Below the pieces are notes generated by a model that worked only from the letters and a program-made list of their open reading frames with translations, made no database searches and had not been told where the DNA came from. The translations under genes were made by a program, and so were the position numbers. Shown piece after piece: positions 19,294-23,127 of a DNA stretch of 23,127 bases. The stretch is from the IMG/VR virus record IMGVR_UViG_3300025781_000081, positions 1 through 23,127 of that record. One strand, given 5' to 3'. This stretch comes from a virus. The number at the start of each line of letters is the position of its first letter. Within the stretch, counting starts at the first letter, position 1.

Positions 19294-21692
19294 CTAACCT
19301 TCCCCATCCTGTACAAGTATGCACGAATCTTCTTGTTCAAATACTTGGTACATTCCGCATTCGGTGGTATCGGCTTATCGCTTAAACCCTTGGGCCATAC
19401 CCCAAACCGCTCCCTGTAAGTGGCTAACGCTCTCTTCTCGCTCCATCCACTATTCCTCACATACCATTGGATCATTGACCAAAATTCCTGTTTCTGTAAG
19501 CCAGTCGAAGAAGCCTGCAACTCCATCATCTCACCAGCTACTGCAGCAACTTTGTTCTTACGCTCCCTGATATACCCGCAAGCACCGCAAATGTTGTCGC
19601 TGAACGCCCAAAATGCGTGACAACGTGGGCACTTGGCCTCCTCTTTCTCCTTCTTGGTTGGCTCTTTCTTGGCCTTTTCCTTACTGTCATCGAGCTCGGT
19701 TACCCCATTCTCGAACACATCGTCCCAATCCTCACGGAATCTTAAATAATTACCGGAGTTGTGAACTAAAAGCCCTTCACAAGTGAAGCTATTTCTTGGT
19801 CCGCAATCGAGTATGTCCCATACTTGCCTTTGGGTTTCTGTGAAGGTTTGTGATACCTTTGAACGATTTGGTCGAAACTTAGACCAGCGCTCAACAAGAA
19901 TCGCAAGGATGCGTCCGAATATCGAATTTCTGGATGCTCTAGTTTGAATTTGTGCATCAGAGGAGTCCATTTTGACGTTCGCCGATTGTTGGTATTGATT
20001 ACCTTCTTTGCCCAACGAATGTTGCCAGGCTCGTAATGCCCATCGTTGTTTATGCGGTCCAATTCCATATCCTTGTGCTCCTGCAAGCAACCCAAGTTCT
20101 GTTGAATCCAAAGAGCGCAGGAAATCGCTGAATCGAATTTGAATTGGATTCCCCTGCCACCATAATTTTGATACTGTGGATTGTTCTTGTTGTTGCATCG
20201 GGATTTCATGGCTGATGTTCTTGCATTCAGCCATTCTGGAACTTGCTTTGGTTGATTGCATGGCCTGCAACCTTTTGTGCGTCCACCCTCTAAGTTTGAC
20301 AAAGAAATTATTGACCGATAACCACAGGTCGTGCATTCGCAAAGAACATGCATGAATCTGCGTTGACGAGCGCCCAACCAAACCACATCTGGTGAAATAA
20401 CCATCACGCTGCCAAATTTTTTGCCTACCAATTCCAGTTGTGACAATGGCCTTCTGTTTTTCGGCACAGTACCCAAGCGAGCACCAACCCTCGTCTGTTG
20501 TGTAAACGAGGTGATCTGGGGTTGCGGTAAGTCCACAATATGTAATGACTGGTCTTTTTCCACGACTAACTACTCCTTTATGAGACACAAAATCATGTCC
20601 ATCCCATATTTTATCACTAATTAATATTTCTTCGATTTTGACTAGACCACGGTGCGTTAAAACTTTTTGTCCGCTTGCAATGCAGTGATCAAGCCACAAG
20701 GCAAACTTCTTATCCTCATATCCCCTCATCACCCGACCCATCTGCTGAATGTGGGATGAAAGTGACTTAGAGAATGGCCTCGCCGACACCCCTACCATCA
20801 CGTCAGGGACGTCAAATCCCTTAGTGAGTATGTCCGTAGCTATCAGGCCGTGGATCTCTGTATCGGGCTTAGAAAAGTCCTCGATGACCTTCTTCTTGTA
20901 GTCGTCATCCTCCCTGTAAGAGATGGATATGAAGTTGAATCCAGCTTCCTTGAACTTCTTTACCAAGTCCTCGCCATGTGCAACACCGGCGCAGAATACG
21001 ATCGTCTTCTTCGGACCGCCGTATACCTCCTGCGTTTTGGATATCCACTCTGCCACGATATCGCCTGTGATCTTCAGCCCTCGTGTGGTGACCTCATCCT
21101 GTGACCATTCCCCTGCGACTTTCTTGGCTCCATCCATGTCAATCTCTTTGGCAATAAATACCTTAAGAGGACACAGAACCCCTTGGTCGACCAGCTGTCT
21201 TGTCGTGACCGTCGATATAACGTTGTCATATACTTTGCCTAATCCTTTCGTGAATGGAGTTGCAGATAAGCCAACAACCATAACATCAGGGTTTGCGTTA
21301 ATGTATTCGATGGTTTTGGCTCTTGTTGTATGCGCTTCATCAATAATTAAAAGCTTTAATTCAGGAAAATCATCTCGTCTTTCCAATGTTTGCGCTGAAC
21401 AGACTTGTATGTTTTCATAGGGTCTGTATCTCCAATGGCCAGACTGAAGAACCCCATGATCGATGTTGTACGATTGAAGCCTTTTACTGGTTTGATCGCA
21501 TAAGACAATTCGATCCAAAATCATTGCTGATCTAGTACCTTTTTTGCCTGCCGCATCTAACATTGCAATTGCTATTTCAGTTTTTCCAGAACCCGTAGGA
21601 CTGGCAAGCATTTGTTTTTTGTATCCCTTTGCAAATCCTTCCCTTAGTTTTTGAATAGCGTCGTGTTGGTAATCTCTTAAATTTAAAGACAT
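19290..21692 (-). CDS. Helicase (superfamily 2) interrupted by an intein
   Basis: The 800-aa precursor is an SF2 helicase: Walker A PTGSGKT (residues 32-38), DEAH (118-121), SAT (143-145), QQMGRVMRGYEDKK motif VI (316-329). The mature helicase is 491 aa: residues 1-336 joined to 646-800. After motif VI the sequence LWLDH is followed by an intein from Cys337 to Asn645, then Ser646 and GNYLRF; in relatives LDHSGN is uninterrupted. The C-extein has a zinc ribbon (C688, C691, C702, C705) and a DNA-binding-type tail. It overlaps the Toprim gene by four bases. AGGAGAAAAC precedes the ATG. It would unwind DNA at phage replication sites; splicing must occur to make an active enzyme. Confidence 0.9.
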   Translation of the reverse strand: MSLNLRDYQHDAIQKLREGFAKGYKKQMLASPTGSGKTEIAIAMLDAAGKKGTRSAMILDRIVLCDQTSKRLQSYNIDHGVLQSGHWRYRPYENIQVCSAQTLERRDDFPELKLLIIDEAHTTRAKTIEYINANPDVMVVGLSATPFTKGLGKVYDNVISTVTTRQLVDQGVLCPLKVFIAKEIDMDGAKKVAGEWSQDEVTTRGLKITGDIVAEWISKTQEVYGGPKKTIVFCAGVAHGEDLVKKFKEAGFNFISISYREDDDYKKKVIEDFSKPDTEIHGLIATDILTKGFDVPDVMVGVSARPFSKSLSSHIQQMGRVMRGYEDKKFALWLDHCIASGQKVLTHRGLVKIEEILISDKIWDGHDFVSHKGVVSRGKRPVITYCGLTATPDHLVYTTDEGWCSLGYCAEKQKAIVTTGIGRQKIWQRDGYFTRCGLVGRSSTQIHACSLRMHDLWLSVNNFFVKLRGWTHKRLQAMQSTKASSRMAECKNISHEIPMQQQEQSTVSKLWWQGNPIQIRFSDFLRSLDSTELGLLAGAQGYGIGPHKQRWALRAWQHSLGKEGNQYQQSANVKMDSSDAQIQTRASRNSIFGRILAILVERWSKFRPNRSKVSQTFTETQRQVWDILDCGPRNSFTCEGLLVHNSGNYLRFREDWDDVFENGVTELDDSKEKAKKEPTKKEKEEAKCPRCHAFWAFSDNICGACGYIRERKNKVAAVAGEMMELQASSTGLQKQEFWSMIQWYVRNSGWSEKRALATYRERFGVWPKGLSDKPIPPNAECTKYLNKKIRAYLYRMGKVR
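19758..20684 (-). other. Intein (309 aa) with out-of-frame nested endonuclease
   Basis: Splicing motifs in the helicase frame: block A starting with Cys337 (CIASGQKVLTHRGLVKI), block B with TPDH (391-394) in LTATPDHLVYT, and block F ending LLVHN with H644/N645, followed by Ser646. Between about residues 410 and 620 the frame is open but not similar to anything, and the DNA encodes in the +1 frame an HNH-type endonuclease (19766-20563). Relative to the intein the endonuclease ORF begins at residue 377 and overlaps block B and block F in another frame. Normal full-length inteins carry the endonuclease in the same frame. See the finding. Confidence 0.85.
19766..20563 (-). CDS. HNH-type homing endonuclease nested out of frame in the intein
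   Basis: The 265-aa ORF starts at GTG at 20563, nine bases after AAAGGAG. The recognisable domain begins near residue 44: LELVGKKFGSVMVI, zinc cysteines C75/C77/C80 and C99/C102, SAMKSRCNN, YGGRGI (134-139), then the core LDRINNDGHYEPGNIRWA (168-185) as in phage HNH homing enzymes with an NNDGxYxPGN-RWA motif. Residues 1-43 and the C-terminal tail coincide with intein block B and block F coding, so they may be unimportant. It would cut an inteinless helicase gene and promote copying of the intein. It is translated independently of the helicase if the sequence is correct. Confidence 0.8.
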   Translation of the reverse strand: MEKDQSLHIVDLPQPQITSFTQQTRVGARLGTVPKNRRPLSQLELVGKKFGSVMVISPDVVWLGARQRRFMHVLCECTTCGYRSIISLSNLEGGRTKGCRPCNQPKQVPEWLNARTSAMKSRCNNKNNPQYQNYGGRGIQFKFDSAISCALWIQQNLGCLQEHKDMELDRINNDGHYEPGNIRWAKKVINTNNRRTSKWTPLMHKFKLEHPEIRYSDASLRFLLSAGLSFDQIVQRYHKPSQKPKGKYGTYSIADQEIASLVKGF

Positions 21693-21702
21693 GTTTTCTC
21701 CT

Positions 21703-21722
21703 GCCGGACATAGATCGCCGGC
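21703..21722 (-). promoter_or_regulatory. Hairpin just upstream of the helicase ribosome binding site
   Basis: GCCGG and CCGGC arms flank a ten-base loop in the 41-bp gap between the ParB-like and helicase genes. On the minus strand its 3' arm is directly before AGGAG, where it could tune helicase translation. It has no T run, so it is not a terminator. Confidence 0.45.
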
Positions 21723-21733
21723 TTGATCGTGGT

Positions 21734-22555
21734 TTATTTCTTAAGCTTTTTATTGAGTGCTGCAACGGTTTTCTTCAGCTCAGCATTCTCAGTCATAAAT
21801 TGATCTCGGCTTTTCTTTACCGCTACCAAATCGATCTTGAGCTTCCTGACCTCATCCCTGAGCTCGTCTATGGTCTGCATTGCAAGGACCTTCTCCTCGG
21901 GAGTGGCGTCATAGTACTTGATATCCAACTCGTCTTGGATGCCCTGATTCTCTTCTGATAACCTGGCAACCTCTGACTGAAGCATCTCGATGATTACGCT
22001 TTGATCCTCATCTGCAGTCGACTGCAGTTCCTTCTTTGGCTTCTCAGCTTTGGGCTTGGACTCTTTGACCTTCATCTCGATCTCTTTGCCGTTGCGCTTG
22101 AACTTGACCGTGTCAGGCTTATCGCCTCTCAATTGCTTACGCATCTTGGCCACGAATGTACCGCTCACGCAACATCTTCTACCGATCTCCCTGTCTGACC
22201 AATCCCCGAACTCGAAGTGCTCAATCATCTCCGTAACGTTCTTGATCTTGTCTTCTCTGGTGAATGGCTTGCCATGTAATCCATTGGCGCTCTTGGAATA
22301 AAGGATGGCCTCGGTCAATGTGCCGTTAACCACATCTGCCTTGATCTCTTTTTTACCATTCTTCTTATTGGCGAAGTACCTGTGGAATCCATCAGCCAAG
22401 TAATAGTTATTGCCGTCGTGAATGATGTGGACTGCAGGGAATTCAGCTCCCTCCTGCATCATCTCAGCATAGTCATTGATCATTTCCTCGTCTAGCTTGC
22501 AACGAGACTGTGTTCCACAATCAATACGAATCTTATCTAATTTAACCAACTGCAT
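21734..22555 (-). CDS. ParB-like DNA-binding protein with C-terminal coiled coil
   Basis: The 273-aa protein has a ParB/Srx-type N-terminal domain: LVKLDKIRIDCGTQSRCKLD, then a GERR-like box LADGFHRYFANK (about 53-64), an HTH region WSDREIGRRCCVSGTFVAKMRK (119-140) and a Lys-rich linker. A strong coiled coil follows (about 185-273, SEVARLSEENQGIQDELDIK and a VAALNKKLKK end). In plasmid and chromosome relatives such proteins bind centromere-like palindromes; in phages, regulatory or replication roles are common. No ParA is in the window. Copy 8 of the 20-bp palindrome lies in its own gene (22010-22029), so autoregulation is conceivable. The link between this protein and the palindrome is inference. 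Confidence 0.82.
   Translation of the reverse strand: MQLVKLDKIRIDCGTQSRCKLDEEMINDYAEMMQEGAEFPAVHIIHDGNNYYLADGFHRYFANKKNGKKEIKADVVNGTLTEAILYSKSANGLHGKPFTREDKIKNVTEMIEHFEFGDWSDREIGRRCCVSGTFVAKMRKQLRGDKPDTVKFKRNGKEIEMKVKESKPKAEKPKKELQSTADEDQSVIIEMLQSEVARLSEENQGIQDELDIKYYDATPEEKVLAMQTIDELRDEVRKLKIDLVAVKKSRDQFMTENAELKKTVAALNKKLKK
22010..22029. repeat. Dispersed 20-bp palindrome, copy 8
   Basis: ATCTGCAGTCGACTGCAGTT on the plus strand; near-perfect two-fold symmetry, with mismatch only at the last bases. It lies in the ParB-like gene, encoding QSTAD in the linker, in the same frame as copy 4 but not as copies 1, 3 or 7. Confidence 0.75.
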
Positions 22556-22702
22556 TTACTTTCCTTTCATTGTCCAACCGGCTAAGAAATATAGCCATTT
22601 TGTTTGGATGTTTTTGTTTAAATATCTACGACCGTTCCAAAGATCAGCCACCTCTTTTGTTTTCATTTTCATGTACTCTTCGAACTTCTTCCTAGCCTCC
22701 AT
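22556..22702 (-). CDS. 48-aa phage protein with WNGR-Y motif
   Basis: This short gene starts at ATG 22702, inside the end of the neighbouring gene (11-base overlap), and ends with TAA directly before the ParB-like ATG. The product reads KKFEEYMKMKTKEVADLWNG, then RRYLNKNIQTKWLYFLAGW, a pattern (DLWNG-x-x-Y-NK, W-YF-x-GW) that I recognise from many environmental phages but with no known function. The tight gene-to-gene packing and motif support it being real. Confidence 0.8.
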   Translation of the reverse strand: MEARKKFEEYMKMKTKEVADLWNGRRYLNKNIQTKWLYFLAGWTMKGK

Positions 22703-22940
22703 ACTCTTCCTTCCAATCAGGATTACTAAAAACTAAAACCGGCGTATCAATCCCGATGTATGCGCCTTCAATATTGAATAAGAAATACTCATAAGCTTCT
22801 TCTTCACTCATGCCATCATTCAATCTCATAACTTCCAACATGGCATCAGCGCTATAGACCAATACTTCCACTGTCATTTGGTCACGCCAGATATTGGCAG
22901 TTCCAATGACACATTCATCATAGCCATCCCACTGTTTCAT
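22692..22940 (-). CDS. Small acidic conserved phage protein
   Basis: The 82-aa protein starts MKQWDGYDECVIGTANIWRD, then VEVLVYSADAMLEVMRLNDG, MSEEEAYEYFLFNIEGAYIG and IDTPVLVFSNPDW. This MSEEEAxEYFxFNIEGAYIG pattern recurs in small proteins of environmental phages encoding ParB-like/helicase modules, always unknown in function. Its ATG overlaps the upstream stop (ATGA), and it overlaps the next gene by 11 bases. Confidence 0.8.
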   Translation of the reverse strand: MKQWDGYDECVIGTANIWRDQMTVEVLVYSADAMLEVMRLNDGMSEEEAYEYFLFNIEGAYIGIDTPVLVFSNPDWKEEYGG

Positions 22941-23127
22941 TTCTTCATGTTCCTAATGTAAATTGCAAATGATGATATGGTGTCCTCCCCAAAGCCTTTG
23001 AACTTCTCAATCTCCTGCGCCACTTCTTCAAGCACTTCGTTGCGCTTGTAGTTTTCATATGCAACATCAAACGCTTTGCTGGCCAGCTTCAGCTCATCCC
23101 GCAACGCCTGTTGTGTTTCTATGATTC
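22937..23127 (-). CDS. Partial conserved phage protein, N-terminus missing
   Basis: The last 62 residues of a gene entering from the window end are visible: IETQQALRDELKLASKAFDV, then KRNEVLEEVAQEIEKFKGFG, EDTISSFAIYIRNMKK and TGA. The helical pattern with EKFKGFGxDT near the C-terminus recurs in small phage proteins. The stop overlaps the next start (ATGA). Its start and length are outside the window; function unknown. Confidence 0.75.
   Translation of the reverse strand, partial: IIETQQALRDELKLASKAFDVAYENYKRNEVLEEVAQEIEKFKGFGEDTISSFAIYIRNMKK

Noticed and set aside
20410-20440. Programmed ribosomal frameshift from intein into endonuclease at the A6-T3 run
   Set aside because: The run does not form a canonical X-XXY-YYZ heptamer in the intein frame, and a +1 rather than -1 shift would be needed. 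An independent start with AAAGGAG explains the endonuclease better. A second shift back would also be required.
1-23127. tRNA genes, CRISPR arrays, insertion sequences, diversity-generating retroelements, integrase
   Set aside because: No cloverleaf, spaced direct repeats, transposase, reverse transcriptase or tyrosine/serine recombinase pattern was found by eye.

Overview
The window looks like part of the genome of a tailed double-stranded DNA phage (Caudoviricetes), probably from an uncultured, freshwater-type bacterioplankton phage. Evidence: a dense, almost gapless run of genes with a terminase pair, long portal, scaffold-like protein, major capsid protein and glycine/threonine-rich virion proteins, followed by a block of very small genes and a Toprim/helicase/ParB-like replication block. 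I see no integrase, rRNA, tRNA or CRISPR. The host cannot be named from this sequence. The window starts in a fold-back palindrome and ends inside a gene, so both ends are incomplete.

Layout. (1) 1-14583, minus strand, transcribed right to left: small terminase, a LexA-like winged-helix protein, large terminase, portal, a 65-aa protein, a GroES-like co-chaperonin, scaffold-like protein, a conserved virion-region protein, a probable decoration protein and the major capsid protein. A UUCG-loop terminator and an extended -10 promoter follow, then a free-standing HNH endonuclease, two Ser/Thr/Gly-rich virion proteins separated by a second UUCG terminator, a glycosyltransferase, several small basic, coiled-coil or His-rich proteins, a connector-like virion protein and a zinc-ribbon protein cut by the contig end. 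(2) 14584-14849: AT-rich divergent control region with candidate promoters in both directions. (3) 14850-18512, plus strand: about 14 small overlapping or closely packed genes, mostly unrecognised and probably early/accessory, including a GP88-family protein and a 35-aa membrane microprotein; several share a duplicated leader. (4) 18493-23127, minus strand: Toprim primase-like protein, DEAD/DEAH-type helicase carrying an intein, ParB-like protein with HTH and coiled coil, and three small conserved phage proteins, the last running off the end.

The two most unusual things are these. First, the helicase contains a complete-looking intein (19758-20684). Its homing endonuclease (19766-20563) is not in the intein frame: it is read in the +1 frame from an internal GTG with a strong Shine-Dalgarno, while the intein/helicase frame stays open throughout. 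This is a gene nested out of frame inside a protein-splicing element. Second, a 20-bp imperfect palindrome (ATCTG-N10-CAGAT, with a strong half-site CGACTGCAGAT) occurs at eight places across all modules, in genes (in more than one reading frame) and between genes. Two copies 17.7 kb apart are identical over exactly 20 bp. A ParB-like protein encoded here is a natural but untested candidate to bind it.

How the genes would work together: the replication block (primase-like, helicase, ParB-like) and the small plus-strand genes would act early; the long minus-strand block packages DNA (terminase, portal), builds the head (scaffold, capsid, decoration, GroES-like folding aid) and makes connector and virion surface proteins. 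Two HNH homing endonucleases (one intergenic, one nested in the intein) are selfish passengers.
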